25,112 bases of DNA from Bacteroidetes bacterium UBA2364 (GCA_002344075.1 DDTM01000054.1:3822-28933); one strand, 5' to 3'; shown: positions 7,915 to 16,511, numbered from the stretch's first letter. Numbers and translations are program-made. Notes: a model not told the origin generated them from the sequence alone.

Positions 7915-8859
7915 ATGAAAGCTCCTGCACTCTTATCAGGCGACACCATCGCCGTCATCGCGCCAGCCAGCGCTCCCCGGAGTATGGAAGTATATCACCG
8001 CGGGCTTGTACGGCTTAAGGAACGCGGCTATCAGATTTTACCACTCAGAGACCAAATCACGCCATATGGCTATTTAGCAGATACCGATGCCATACGGCTG
8101 GCCGAGTTGAACGAAGCCATCCGCCGTCCCGATATAAAAGCCATTTTTTCGGTTCGCGGCGGGTACGGAACGCCCCGACTGTTGCCCGGCATAGACTACG
8201 ATGCGGCTAAACGACATCCTAAAATACTGGTGGGATACTCCGACATTACGGCCCTACACTGGGCATTATACCAAAAATCCGGTTGGTACGGTCTTTCAGG
8301 GCACTTGGTCGTGGAGTGGGGGGCCGAGGAGGATGCCCTAAGCCCATCGGCAGAAGCACTATTTTGGAACCTGCTCGGTGGAAAAAACCCCGATCAGGTG
8401 GTTGGACCAGCAGGGGAAACCCTCCAACCCATGCGGCCCGGTACAGCGGAAGGGGTTTTATTGGGTGGAAACCTAATGCTTATTACTTGTCTATTGGGCA
8501 CGCCCTACTGCCCCGATCTCACAGGTACCCTGTTGTTTATTGAAGATGTCGGCGAAAAACCGTATAGTGTGGATCGGATGCTGATGCAGCTACGACTCGC
8601 CGGACATTTGGACAAATTGGGTGGCGTGCTGATTGGCGGTTTTACAGATGCCGATGTTCCGGCCAACTCCCTCGGTTTTAACGAAGTTTTTGATCATTAT
8701 TTTGGAAATGCCCCGTATCCGGTTGCCACAAACCTCTGTTACGGCCATTGGACCAATAAACTTTGCCTACCTATCGGAATTCAGGCCCGGTTAGAGGTAA
8801 ACGCGCAAGGTGCTTCCCTTACCTATCTCGAAACCCTAACACAACCATCGAAGACGTGA
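7915..8859 (+). CDS. S66 family peptidase (LD-carboxypeptidase / MccF-like)
   Basis: Serine peptidase of family S66, whose known members are LD-carboxypeptidase A, which trims murein tetrapeptides during cell-wall recycling, and MccF, which inactivates microcin C. The triad is visible at family spacing: Ser109 in LVGYSDITAL, Glu210 in FIEDVGEKPYSVDRM and His278 in CYGHWTNKLCLPIG. FSVRGGYG, the conserved segment before the nucleophile, is present, and the 314-residue length is normal. No signal peptide, so cytoplasmic. I chose the ATG at 7915 (MKAPALLSGDTIAVIAPAS); a TTG at 7906 is possible. It is the first gene of a closely packed run with a methyltransferase five bases downstream. Murein recycling versus peptide-antibiotic cleavage cannot be decided from sequence alone. 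Confidence 0.92.
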   Translation: MKAPALLSGDTIAVIAPASAPRSMEVYHRGLVRLKERGYQILPLRDQITPYGYLADTDAIRLAELNEAIRRPDIKAIFSVRGGYGTPRLLPGIDYDAAKRHPKILVGYSDITALHWALYQKSGWYGLSGHLVVEWGAEEDALSPSAEALFWNLLGGKNPDQVVGPAGETLQPMRPGTAEGVLLGGNLMLITCLLGTPYCPDLTGTLLFIEDVGEKPYSVDRMLMQLRLAGHLDKLGGVLIGGFTDADVPANSLGFNEVFDHYFGNAPYPVATNLCYGHWTNKLCLPIGIQARLEVNAQGASLTYLETLTQPSKT

Positions 8860-8864
8860 GGGCT

Positions 8865-9845
8865 ATGCCAGACCGTACCTTGTTATCGCTACACGACTTT
8901 GTACGCCTTTACGAAAAACTGACCGAAGAAGGAGGGGCATTACGTCGGGTTCTAGGACGAAGAACAGAACGGGTGCGGGGCATCTGGACACACCCGGCAT
9001 CGCCCCCTAAGCATTGGTACAACATTCCTGCTATACAAAAACGACTGAATCAGCTTGCTTCGGGAGACGCACAGACCGACCATCGTACTTTTACCGCCCA
9101 GACATTCCTGAAAAACGGTGGGTTACGCGGACTGTCTATGGGATGCGGAGCAGGGCAAAAAGAAATCCAGTGGATGCAAACGGGGCAGTTTGACCAATTA
9201 GAAGCCTTTGATCTCTCGCCGCAACGGATTTTGGCCGCAAAAGAAGCCGCTCAGCAGGCCGGAATGACAGAACACCTCACTTTTTTTGTTTCCGACGCAA
9301 CCTCATTCCATCCCGACCCTGCCACCTACGATGTCCTGATCGCCGAGGCATCTCTCCATCACTTCCACAGTCTGGAAACATTGATCCCACGCATGATCCA
9401 CTGGCTAAAACCTAGTGGCATATTGATCCTGCACGAATATGTGGGGCCTGCACGGTTTCAATGGAGCTACTCACAAATGGCCGCCGCAGATGCCCTATTG
9501 GCCCAGTTGCCGTCAAGTTACCGGACACGCTGGAATGGCAGAGGAGTAAAAACCAAGCATCACCGACCTGGTTGGTTGCCCATGTGGTTAAACGACCCTT
9601 CGGAAGCCGTTATGTCTGATCGTGTGATGCCACTTCTACACCAACACCTCGCGCCAACCTTGATCCGGCCCTTAGGTGGAACCGTATTACATTTATTGTT
9701 CGATGAAATTGCCCACCATTTTCTTCAACCAGACGAAACAGCGACCGCTTTCTTAGAGTTAGCATTCAATACCGAAGATCATCTGATCGCGGCGTATTCT
9801 TTATCTAGCGACTTTGTTTTTGCTATTTTTCACCGCTCATCTTAA
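8865..9845 (+). CDS. Class I SAM-dependent methyltransferase
   Basis: About 326 residues. The SAM-binding Rossmann core is in the middle: motif I LSMGCGAGQKEIQWM, an acidic second strand end in LEAFDLSPQRI, then FFVSDATSF, YDVLIAEASLHHF and WLKPSGILILHEYVGP. This matches methyltransferase type 11/25 proteins acting on small molecules. The substrate is unknown. An N-terminal extension of about 85 residues precedes the core, and a C-terminal region of about 120 residues may be a substrate lid. I chose the ATG at 8865, five bases after the S66 stop. A GTG at 8856 overlapping that stop (GTGA) would add three residues and imply translational coupling. The MbnP-like gene starts 11 bases downstream, so co-transcription is likely. 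Confidence 0.88.
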   Translation: MPDRTLLSLHDFVRLYEKLTEEGGALRRVLGRRTERVRGIWTHPASPPKHWYNIPAIQKRLNQLASGDAQTDHRTFTAQTFLKNGGLRGLSMGCGAGQKEIQWMQTGQFDQLEAFDLSPQRILAAKEAAQQAGMTEHLTFFVSDATSFHPDPATYDVLIAEASLHHFHSLETLIPRMIHWLKPSGILILHEYVGPARFQWSYSQMAAADALLAQLPSSYRTRWNGRGVKTKHHRPGWLPMWLNDPSEAVMSDRVMPLLHQHLAPTLIRPLGGTVLHLLFDEIAHHFLQPDETATAFLELAFNTEDHLIAAYSLSSDFVFAIFHRSS

Positions 9846-9856
9846 TTCTTCCAGCC

Positions 9857-10588
9857 ATGCTTCGCCACGTTTTAAACCTCTGCTTCCTTTCCCTCACCTT
9901 TGTTTTCACCTCTTGTGATTCCGACGGCCAGACAGGGAGTATCACGCTTCAGTTTATCCATCAGGCCGATGGCAAAACGCTCGACCTGAACACCTCTTCT
10001 TTTACCAACGACGCAGGAAATGTCTATAAAGTCTCTTTGCTCGAATACATCGTCTCTAATCTGGCCCTTGTGGGCAGCGACGGAAAATCGGTTGACCTTG
10101 CGGAGTATCACTATGTACAACTCGGCAATACAGGCACGCTCTCCCTTACCGTCAAGGACATCAAGCCCGACCATTTCCAAGGGTTTAAGATGGTCATGGG
10201 TATTCCCAAGACCCAGAACACGACCGGAAACCTGCCCAACAAACAGGTTTACAACAATATGGAATGGCCCGTGGCCATGGGTGGGGGCTACCACTATATG
10301 CGCTTTGAAGGCTCTTATGCCAATGCGGGCAGTTCAAGCACGTTCGCCGTACATACCGGACCAAATAGTGGAACCGATTACGCCATTCCCTTATCTTTAC
10401 CCATGCACCTTCACCTAACCGCAGGCGCCAACCCAACGGTAAAACTCACCATGAATGTTAACGAATGGCTTAAAAACCCCACCCGCTACGACTTTCGCGA
10501 TTACCCCGGCAATATTATGGGAAATCCAACTGCACAGGAAATCCTCAAAAACAATGGGAAAGACGTCTTCTCGGTTCAAGGCAATTAG
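9857..10588 (+). CDS. MbnP-like lipoprotein (candidate copper-binding)
   Basis: A 243-residue exported lipoprotein: hydrophobic N-terminus ending FVFTSC, so Cys20 is the probable lipid-modified residue. The mature part matches the MbnP domain: ITLQFIHQADGK, the strand YKVSLLEYIVSNLALVGSDG, the DHFQGFKMVMGIP segment, and the hallmark EWPVAMGGGYHYMRFEGSY with Trp137. In studied relatives a Trp in this region is oxidised to kynurenine by the partner MbnH and helps bind copper; that Trp137 is the equivalent residue is my alignment by eye. The next gene is an MbnH-like di-heme enzyme whose start overlaps this gene by 35 bases, which strengthens both calls. Probably periplasm-facing or surface-exposed. 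The downstream TonB-dependent receptor may act with it. Confidence 0.85.
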   Translation: MLRHVLNLCFLSLTFVFTSCDSDGQTGSITLQFIHQADGKTLDLNTSSFTNDAGNVYKVSLLEYIVSNLALVGSDGKSVDLAEYHYVQLGNTGTLSLTVKDIKPDHFQGFKMVMGIPKTQNTTGNLPNKQVYNNMEWPVAMGGGYHYMRFEGSYANAGSSSTFAVHTGPNSGTDYAIPLSLPMHLHLTAGANPTVKLTMNVNEWLKNPTRYDFRDYPGNIMGNPTAQEILKNNGKDVFSVQGN

Positions 10589-11615
10589 GCCACGCCTCTG
10601 GGTTATTTACTTCTTTTGGGCGCCACTTTGGGTCGGCTGCGATCATCAAAACCAGCCATCGCAAGCCCCCACTCCGCTCAATCTGACGCTGCCGCCCAAA
10701 TTCCCAGAATTGCCCCCGTCGCCAGAAAACCCCTTAACCATACAAGGCGTAACTTTAGGGCGGGCGCTATTCTACGACAAGTCTCTTTCCAGAGACGAGA
10801 CCATTTCATGCGCAAGTTGTCATATTCCCGATTTTGGGTTTTCGGATCCCAATGCCCTCAGCCGAGGTGTTGGCGGATTAACGGGCGAACGACAATCTAT
10901 GCCACTAATTAATCTCGGCTGGATAGATATGCTCTTCTGGGACGGACGTGCGGCCTCTTTAGAAGAACAGGCCCTCTTCCCCATAACCAGTCACTTCGAA
11001 ATGGGAAATACGTTTCCGGAAATCATATCCAGACTAAACGCGTCTCTTGAATACCCAAGACTGTTTCGGGCGGCCTTCTCCAGCCCCGATATCACCCAAA
11101 CCCGCATCCTACAGGCATTGGCACAATTCCAGCGCACATTGGTTTCCGGAAATAGCAAATACGACCAATGGCTACAAGGCAAAACAACCCTCACCTCCGA
11201 GGAAGAACACGGCTATACCCTCTTTTTTACCGAAAAAGGAGATTGTTTTCATTGTCATGGGACGCTTTTAATGACCGATAACCGCTTTCATAACAATGGC
11301 TTAGATGATGTACCTGCTGACTCTGGCCGCTACCGAATCACCAAAGATCCCGCAGATATTGGTCTCTTCCGAAGCCCCACCCTCCGCAATATTGCACTTA
11401 CGGCGCCCTACATGCATGACGGACGGTTTAATACCTTACAAGAAGTAATCAACCATTACGATCACGGCCTTGTGCGCTCGCCTACCCTAGACCCTTTGTT
11501 TTTTAATGGCCGCCCCAAAGGGCTTTCGGAAGTTGAAAAAAAAGCCTTGATCGCCTTTCTGAATACCCTTTCCGACCCTGAGTTTACCCAAAACCCCACT
11601 TTTCGCCCCAATTAG
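10554..11615 (+). CDS. MbnH/MauG-like di-heme cytochrome c peroxidase
   Basis: About 354 residues from the ATG at 10554, which lies inside the end of the MbnP-like gene. The N-terminus is a lipoprotein signal (IYFFWAPLWVGC, Cys29) followed by a Pro-rich linker. Two c-type heme sites are present: CASCH at 86-90 and CFHCH at 231-235. Between them is LFWDGRA (about 127-133), whose Trp is conserved in the family. Near the C-terminus is LTAPYMHDGRF, then VINHYDHG. By eye, the Tyr in NHYD falls where MauG has its Tyr heme ligand and classical peroxidases have Met. I therefore favour a MauG/MbnH-type oxidase acting on the neighbouring MbnP-like protein over a plain peroxide-detoxifying enzyme. Heme attachment implies export to the periplasm. 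No strong terminator follows. Confidence 0.88.
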   Translation: MGKTSSRFKAIRPRLWVIYFFWAPLWVGCDHQNQPSQAPTPLNLTLPPKFPELPPSPENPLTIQGVTLGRALFYDKSLSRDETISCASCHIPDFGFSDPNALSRGVGGLTGERQSMPLINLGWIDMLFWDGRAASLEEQALFPITSHFEMGNTFPEIISRLNASLEYPRLFRAAFSSPDITQTRILQALAQFQRTLVSGNSKYDQWLQGKTTLTSEEEHGYTLFFTEKGDCFHCHGTLLMTDNRFHNNGLDDVPADSGRYRITKDPADIGLFRSPTLRNIALTAPYMHDGRFNTLQEVINHYDHGLVRSPTLDPLFFNGRPKGLSEVEKKALIAFLNTLSDPEFTQNPTFRPN

Positions 11616-11793
11616 TCCTCAACCACCAGTGACCTTCCACGGAAATTTTGCGAAACCATTGGTCAAGGAACCGCGGCTGGGTTTAAAAGTACATAAATGC
11701 AGTCTTTACATTCTCTATGGCCTATGTGCGTTTGACACCATACCTTTTGCCCTGTTTCAGCAGGACTTCTTTTTTACACCTCGCAATATTTTC

Positions 11794-14244
11794 ATGAAAT
11801 CGCACATTTATTATGTATGGTGCATACTCATCGCCACATCAGGTCTTGTTCAAGCCCAAAACTGGGGCATGATAACAGGACGGATCACCGACAACACTAC
11901 CTTATCTCCATTACCAGGTGCAACAATTCTGGTATCTGGAACCGATTACGGGACTGTAGCGGATAAAAACGGACGGTTTTCACTCAAACTCCCTCCAGGA
12001 CAACACCCACTTCGGGCCAGTTTCGTCGGCTATGAAACTTGGCAACGCAATATTGAGATAGAAGAAGAAAAAAACACCTCTATCGAAATTAGCCTTAAAC
12101 CGGCATCGTCCACAGCCGGAGACGTAGTAGTGGAAGCCCGATCCACCGAAGCAGGCGTCCAAAGTGTAACACCAGAAATGGTTCAAGCCATTCCAGCTCC
12201 TTTCAAAGATGGCTTCCGCGCCCTTAAGAACCTACCTGGCGTTATGAGCAACAATGAACTATCCAATGAATACTCGGTGCGTGGAGGCGGATACAATGAA
12301 AACCTGATCTACATCAATGGTTTTGAGGTCTATAAACCTTTCCGAACCAAACAAGGTGAGCAAGAAGGACTCGGCCTCCTTAACCCAGACATGGCTGAAC
12401 GCATGACCCTTTATACGGGCGGCTTTCCGGTACAATATGGCGGAAAACTATCCTCGGCACTGGATGTTCAGTACCGCAAACCACGAAATTTAGCCCCTAC
12501 CGGAGCGGTATATGCATCCATGCTCGACGCAGGCGTGAGTTTTTCGACCGGCTTCGGTAAGTGGGGTCTTATGTCAAGTGTAAGACGCGCTCAAGCACGT
12601 TCGTTCTTTGGCTCGCAGGAACTAAAAGGCACCTATGCGCCTGCTTTCACCGATGCACAAGGCCTTGTCTCTTACACGTTTAAAACAGGACACGAAATGA
12701 CACTGCTGGGTATGTGGGCACGCCATCGTTTCCGGTTAGAACCCTCACAAAAAAGATCTTATTATGGGACATACAATGACTTACGTTCTGTCTGGATCAA
12801 TTACTCTGGTGAAGAAAATGACGGATACAACATCGGATTTACAGGACTTCACTTCCAAAACCGTTTGTCTTCGCACCTGAAAGCAGACCACCGCCTTGCT
12901 TATTTCGGCATCACCGAAACCGAAACATATAATATCCGTGCAGATGCCACCCTGTACTTGGTTGATCCCAGCAAAACAGATCCCAATTCACCGATCAACG
13001 ATCTGGCCTTTGGTGGCGTTGTACAAGAAGACCGTGCAGATAACCACCTTAGCGTGGGGACTTATACCTTAGATGGACGCTACACCTTAGAGCAAAATCG
13101 CCACGTCAGCACAGCCGGGTGGGCACTACGGCAATTAGTATGGGAAGACCATATTACAGAAAACTCGGCTGTTATCGGCCAAAACAGCATGGGAGATCTA
13201 GTACGTATCCCTATCAAAAACCTTCAGGATACGTTGCCCCGCACCACTACGCGCCAGTTAAGCGCCTTTATCCAACAAGTTCGGGATGTTTTACCGGAGA
13301 CAGGGAAATTGACGATCACGGCAGGACTTCGGGCTGATTATTTCGACTTCAATAACGAATGGACGGCCTCCCCAAGAATTTCTGGAACCTATCGCCTGAG
13401 TCCCAACCTCACCCTGACCAGCGCATGGGGGATTTATCATCAATCGCCTGCTTATCGTGAACTCCGAGGTGAAACCCTGACTGATGAAACCATCAACGGT
13501 TCACTCAACCGTGATCTCCGATCTCAACGCTCTATACAATACGTGACGGGCGCTACCCTTTTTCTCCCCAAGCGGCGTTTGTACCTACGTGGCGAGGCAT
13601 ATTACAAAAAACTCACCAATCTCATTTCTTATACCCTCCAAAATACCCGCGTCACCTATAGCGGTGAAAACGACTCCGAAGGCTATACCTATGGATTAGA
13701 CCTTCAGGTTCGCGGAGAATTTGTCCCCGGCCTCGAAAGTTGGTTCAACTATGGCTATCTGGTGGCACGAGAGCGATTCTTACCCACTTTCCAAAACACC
13801 CAAAACGTGGGTTGGATTCCAAGGGCAATGGACCAACGCCATACGGTTTCCATGTTTGTGCAGGATGGCATTTCAAAAGACGATACATGGCGACTATACC
13901 TCCAAGTGATGCTTGGCTCAGGTTTACCCTACACCCCCCCCACACCTGGAGAATCCGTCAGTAACATCAGTTTACAAACACCCGGAAAACGTCATAGCCA
14001 ACGTTTCTTAGAATATAAGCGTGCAGATCTCGGCGTGACCAAATCCTTGGAAATTAGGCCCAAAGGCATTACCTCCTCCAGTCCCTCCCCCAAATTATTA
14101 CTCAGCCTCGAGGTTCTGAATATCTTCGACATGAAAAACACCATTTCTTATACATGGATTGATCCCGGAAACCACATCTGGGAGCGTGTCCCCACACGCC
14201 TCACCCCACGAACCTTTAACGCACGGCTTCGGATACAATTCTGA
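11794..14244 (+). CDS. TonB-dependent outer-membrane receptor with CarboxypepD_reg-like domain
   Basis: About 816 residues from the ATG at 11794; in-frame codons extend upstream to a GTG at 11629, but the signal peptide (SHIYYVWCILIATSGLVQAQ) begins here. A carboxypeptidase-regulatory-like beta domain spans about 25-105 (GMITGRITDNTTLSPLPGAT, later RASFVGYETW). The plug domain follows at about 110-230, with LKNLPGV, YSVRGGGYNENLIYINGFEV and the ERMTLYTGGFPVQYGGKLSS stretch. The rest is a beta barrel ending in the terminal Phe of RTFNARLRIQF, the outer-membrane assembly signal. It imports an unknown substrate using TonB energy. No SusD-like gene adjoins it, arguing against a polysaccharide locus. 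Its place 178 bases after the MbnP-MbnH pair suggests a metal or metallophore substrate, which is inference. Confidence 0.93.
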   Translation: MKSHIYYVWCILIATSGLVQAQNWGMITGRITDNTTLSPLPGATILVSGTDYGTVADKNGRFSLKLPPGQHPLRASFVGYETWQRNIEIEEEKNTSIEISLKPASSTAGDVVVEARSTEAGVQSVTPEMVQAIPAPFKDGFRALKNLPGVMSNNELSNEYSVRGGGYNENLIYINGFEVYKPFRTKQGEQEGLGLLNPDMAERMTLYTGGFPVQYGGKLSSALDVQYRKPRNLAPTGAVYASMLDAGVSFSTGFGKWGLMSSVRRAQARSFFGSQELKGTYAPAFTDAQGLVSYTFKTGHEMTLLGMWARHRFRLEPSQKRSYYGTYNDLRSVWINYSGEENDGYNIGFTGLHFQNRLSSHLKADHRLAYFGITETETYNIRADATLYLVDPSKTDPNSPINDLAFGGVVQEDRADNHLSVGTYTLDGRYTLEQNRHVSTAGWALRQLVWEDHITENSAVIGQNSMGDLVRIPIKNLQDTLPRTTTRQLSAFIQQVRDVLPETGKLTITAGLRADYFDFNNEWTASPRISGTYRLSPNLTLTSAWGIYHQSPAYRELRGETLTDETINGSLNRDLRSQRSIQYVTGATLFLPKRRLYLRGEAYYKKLTNLISYTLQNTRVTYSGENDSEGYTYGLDLQVRGEFVPGLESWFNYGYLVARERFLPTFQNTQNVGWIPRAMDQRHTVSMFVQDGISKDDTWRLYLQVMLGSGLPYTPPTPGESVSNISLQTPGKRHSQRFLEYKRADLGVTKSLEIRPKGITSSSPSPKLLLSLEVLNIFDMKNTISYTWIDPGNHIWERVPTRLTPRTFNARLRIQF

Positions 14245-14373
14245 TCCAATACCCACAAACAGGGAAATACGCTTTATTGGAAATTATCCTAAATACCAAA
14301 GCGGGGTAGGATCGTCTCCGGAATGGTTGTAGTTTTATTGGATCAGACTAAGCCGAATAAAACCCAAAAAAAC

Positions 14374-15024
14374 ATGAAATTTTTTGTTGATACCGCCAAC
14401 TTGGATGAAATCCGCGAAGCAGCAGACATGGGCGTTTTGGATGGCGTAACCACCAACCCTTCGCTGATGAAAAAAGTAGGGGCAAAAGACCTGAAAGCCC
14501 ATATCCGCCAGATTTGTGAGTTAGTGGATGGCGATGTCTCTGCCGAGATCATTGCCACGACCTATAACGAAATGATGGCCGAAGCCCAAGAAGTGGCCAA
14601 AATTCACCCAAATGTAGTAGTCAAAGTACCCCTGATTTTGGATGGTATCAAAGCCATTAAGTCTCTGACAGCCATGGGTATCAAAACGAATTGCACCTTG
14701 TGTTTCTCACCCACACAAGCCTTGGTGGCCGCCAAAGCAGGCGCTACCTATATCAGCCCATTTGTCGGACGGCTAGATGACATCTCTACGGATGGCATGG
14801 ACCTTATCCGATCTATCGTAGATATTTACGATCATTACGGGTTCGCCACACAAGTGCTTGTGGCATCGGTTCGTCATCCGATGCACGTTGTTGCCGCCGC
14901 CGAAATGGGAGCAGACGTGGCGACTATGCCACTTTCGGTGATTAAGCAATTGCTCCGACACCCACTTACGGATTTGGGATTGCAACAATTCCTTCAGGAT
15001 GCCGAGGCACTAAAAAACATGTAA
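14374..15024 (+). CDS. tal: Transaldolase, short (FSA/TalC-like) family
   Basis: A 216-residue TIM-barrel class I aldolase of the small transaldolase family, cytoplasmic, transferring a dihydroxyacetone unit in the non-oxidative pentose phosphate pathway. It begins MKFFVDTANLDEIREAADMG, the family hallmark, followed by DGVTTNPSL. Lys84 in VVVKVPLI is the Schiff-base lysine. TNCTLCFSPTQALVAAKAGA and YISPFVGRLDD follow. Phe130 in SPFVGR stands where E. coli fructose-6-phosphate aldolase has Tyr131, which favours transaldolase over fructose-6-phosphate aldolase activity. The ATG at 14374 fits family N-termini; an upstream in-frame ATG at 14323 would add 17 non-conserved residues. A single gene ending in a clear terminator. 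Confidence 0.95.
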   Translation: MKFFVDTANLDEIREAADMGVLDGVTTNPSLMKKVGAKDLKAHIRQICELVDGDVSAEIIATTYNEMMAEAQEVAKIHPNVVVKVPLILDGIKAIKSLTAMGIKTNCTLCFSPTQALVAAKAGATYISPFVGRLDDISTDGMDLIRSIVDIYDHYGFATQVLVASVRHPMHVVAAAEMGADVATMPLSVIKQLLRHPLTDLGLQQFLQDAEALKNM

Positions 15025-15050
15025 GCAATACCATTCTCACCTAAGGCCAT

Positions 15051-15079
15051 AGCCCACGATACTTCGCTGGGCTTTTTTT
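15051..15079 (+). terminator. Intrinsic terminator of tal
   Basis: AGCCCA (15051-15056) pairs with TGGGCT (15068-15073) around an 11-base loop, followed by a run of seven Ts (15073-15079). It starts 27 bases after the tal stop codon. Confidence 0.8.
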
Positions 15080-15141
15080 ATAGCATGTGCCAATAGCTGT
15101 ATTATCGGGTTTTAAACTCACACAACACATTTACGCTCCTT

Positions 15142-15414
15142 TCATCCATCATTTAAACCGCTGGTGTAGTTGTACCACCACTCATCACAATCTACTTCCC
15201 TGCCATTATCCCTTGACGTATTATACATTCGAGGTCTGTACTTAACCATATATGCCTGAGGGAAGTCCAGACCAAAAATATCCCTGAGCATCGCATCAAC
15301 GAAGAGGAACACCAATGGAGGATCGTTGATGTGATCGCGTAAGGCGGGAGTCTCAAAGTCGTGAAGGTAGCAAAATCTGAGACTCCCGCCTTCTTTTTTT
15401 GTATATGACGCCAC
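15142..15414 (-). pseudogene. Possible remnant reading frame, unknown protein
   Basis: A 90-codon open frame. Its C-terminal two thirds look protein-like (LVFLFVDAMLRDIFGLDFPQ, then YMVKYRPRMYN and VDCDEWWYNY), but the N-terminal part coincides with a long perfect hairpin and a poly-A start. A vague resemblance of the HD... VDAMLRDIFG pattern to the C-terminal half of DUF1353-type phage proteins is only an impression. The N-terminal half of such a family would be missing, because the kinase gene begins right next to it. It could be a 5'-truncated remnant or not coding at all. Confidence 0.2.
15341..15400 (+). terminator. Strong terminator-like hairpin upstream of the histidine kinase
   Basis: AAGGCGGGAGTCTC (15341-15354) pairs perfectly over 14 bases with GAGACTCCCGCCTT (15379-15392). 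The loop is 24 bases, and a C then seven Ts follow (15394-15400). No plus-strand gene lies between the tal terminator and this hairpin, so it either ends an unannotated transcript, insulates the kinase gene, or acts as an attenuator in its leader. The gap 15080-15461 otherwise shows only the doubtful minus-strand frame. Confidence 0.65.
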
Positions 15415-15461
15415 CGCTTTCGGCCTATCTTGACGTATCTTCCGCGAAGTCTGTTAAAGAT

Positions 15462-16511
15462 ATGCAACTCAACCGCACACTCGCTTATTGGCTTTCTCAA
15501 CTATTTGGCTGGCTAGGTTGGGGAGGATTACTGATGGGTTCCTCTGCCCTGTCTAATATCTCGTTCATAGAATCACTTCCTTTTTCCATGACCAGTACCC
15601 TGCTGGGTTTTGCGTTGTCACACAGCTATCGGATCCTGTTCAAGCCTTGGCAGTGGACAAGGTTGGCAGGTCTGCGGCTATTGCTCTTAGGCCTCTTTAG
15701 CCTTTGGGTACTGGTGGGGCTGTTATATACGTTCGCTTATTTCGTTCTACCACTCATCCCTTTCTCCATGCCTATTACCACCCCCTATTGGAGATCACTT
15801 CAGGGCCAAGTGGTTTTCCTCATCGGAGCCAGTATTGCATTTGGACTTTGGTTGTTTATCTATTGGGCCGTTCATTTTGTTTTTGGGTATAGTGAATCCC
15901 GCGTGGCGCAATTCCAATTGGAAGCAGGGCTAAAGTCCGCAAAATTACAAGCATTAGAATCTCAACTAAACCCACACTTTTTGTTTAACAGTCTGAATAG
16001 CATCGCAGAATTGATTGGCGAAAACCCGACCCAAGCACGATATATGGTACTCCGGCTGTCTTCATTATTGCGCACAACCCTGCAAACAGGCCAAACGGAA
16101 ACACACCCCTTAGAAAAGGAAATCAACCTTGCCAAAACCTATCTGGAATTAGAGGCCATGCGCTTCGAGGAGCGTCTTCGGTATGGCTTTGAAGTAGATA
16201 TGCGCTACCAGAATGTACCCTTACCCGTCATGCTCATCATGACTTTGGTGGAAAACAGCATTAAGCACGGTATCAACCGACAAGTACAAGGGGGCGAGGT
16301 ACAGGTAAAGGTGAGTGGCGACACTAACGGATTGTTGATTACTGTCACCAATACGGGTAATTTAGAAAACAGCGAACGCCGTGGAGGCGTAGGGCTGGCC
16401 AATATCCGCGAACGACTTAGACTTATCTATGGAGACCAGGCGTGGATGAGTATTCAAGACATTAAACCTCGTCGGGTACAGGCAATGGTATTTCTACCAC
16501 TCCGCAAGTAA
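15462..16511 (+). CDS. LytS-type sensor histidine kinase
   Basis: About 349 residues from the ATG at 15462. The N-terminal half has about four hydrophobic membrane segments (around residues 8-30, 40-53, 68-97 and 115-140) and no recognised extracellular sensor domain. A short coiled linker leads to the His_kinase domain: LESQLNPHFLFNSLNSI with phospho-accepting His172. The ATP-binding part shows LVENSIKHGI (N box) and GGVGLANIRERL (G box). Such kinases pair with LytTR response regulators; the only one in the window is at 18938-19666, two genes away, so the pair is probable but not adjacent. An upstream in-frame ATG at 15405 would add residues with no membrane or domain features. A strong terminator-like hairpin lies just upstream. 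Confidence 0.9.
   Translation: MQLNRTLAYWLSQLFGWLGWGGLLMGSSALSNISFIESLPFSMTSTLLGFALSHSYRILFKPWQWTRLAGLRLLLLGLFSLWVLVGLLYTFAYFVLPLIPFSMPITTPYWRSLQGQVVFLIGASIAFGLWLFIYWAVHFVFGYSESRVAQFQLEAGLKSAKLQALESQLNPHFLFNSLNSIAELIGENPTQARYMVLRLSSLLRTTLQTGQTETHPLEKEINLAKTYLELEAMRFEERLRYGFEVDMRYQNVPLPVMLIMTLVENSIKHGINRQVQGGEVQVKVSGDTNGLLITVTNTGNLENSERRGGVGLANIRERLRLIYGDQAWMSIQDIKPRRVQAMVFLPLRK

Noticed and set aside
8763..8864. Earlier start for the methyltransferase
   Set aside because: It would overlap about 100 bases of the S66 gene, including conserved C-terminal sequence, and adds no domain; the ATG at 8865 or GTG at 8856 fits operon spacing.
10455..10553. Earlier start for the MbnH-like protein
   Set aside because: It would add 33 residues encoded deep inside the MbnP-like gene and bury the lipoprotein signal; the ATG at 10554 is preferred.
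11629..11793. GTG-initiated N-terminal extension of the TonB receptor
   Set aside because: It would place 55 residues in front of a typical signal peptide. The ATG at 11794 directly precedes that signal.
14245..14281. TCCAATA...TATTGGA inverted repeat after the TonB receptor
   Set aside because: Seven weak pairs, a 23-base loop and no T run; too weak to call a terminator.
15192..15500. Second minus-strand frame upstream of the kinase
   Set aside because: It overlaps the kinase N-terminus and the hairpin and has low-complexity, non-protein-like composition.
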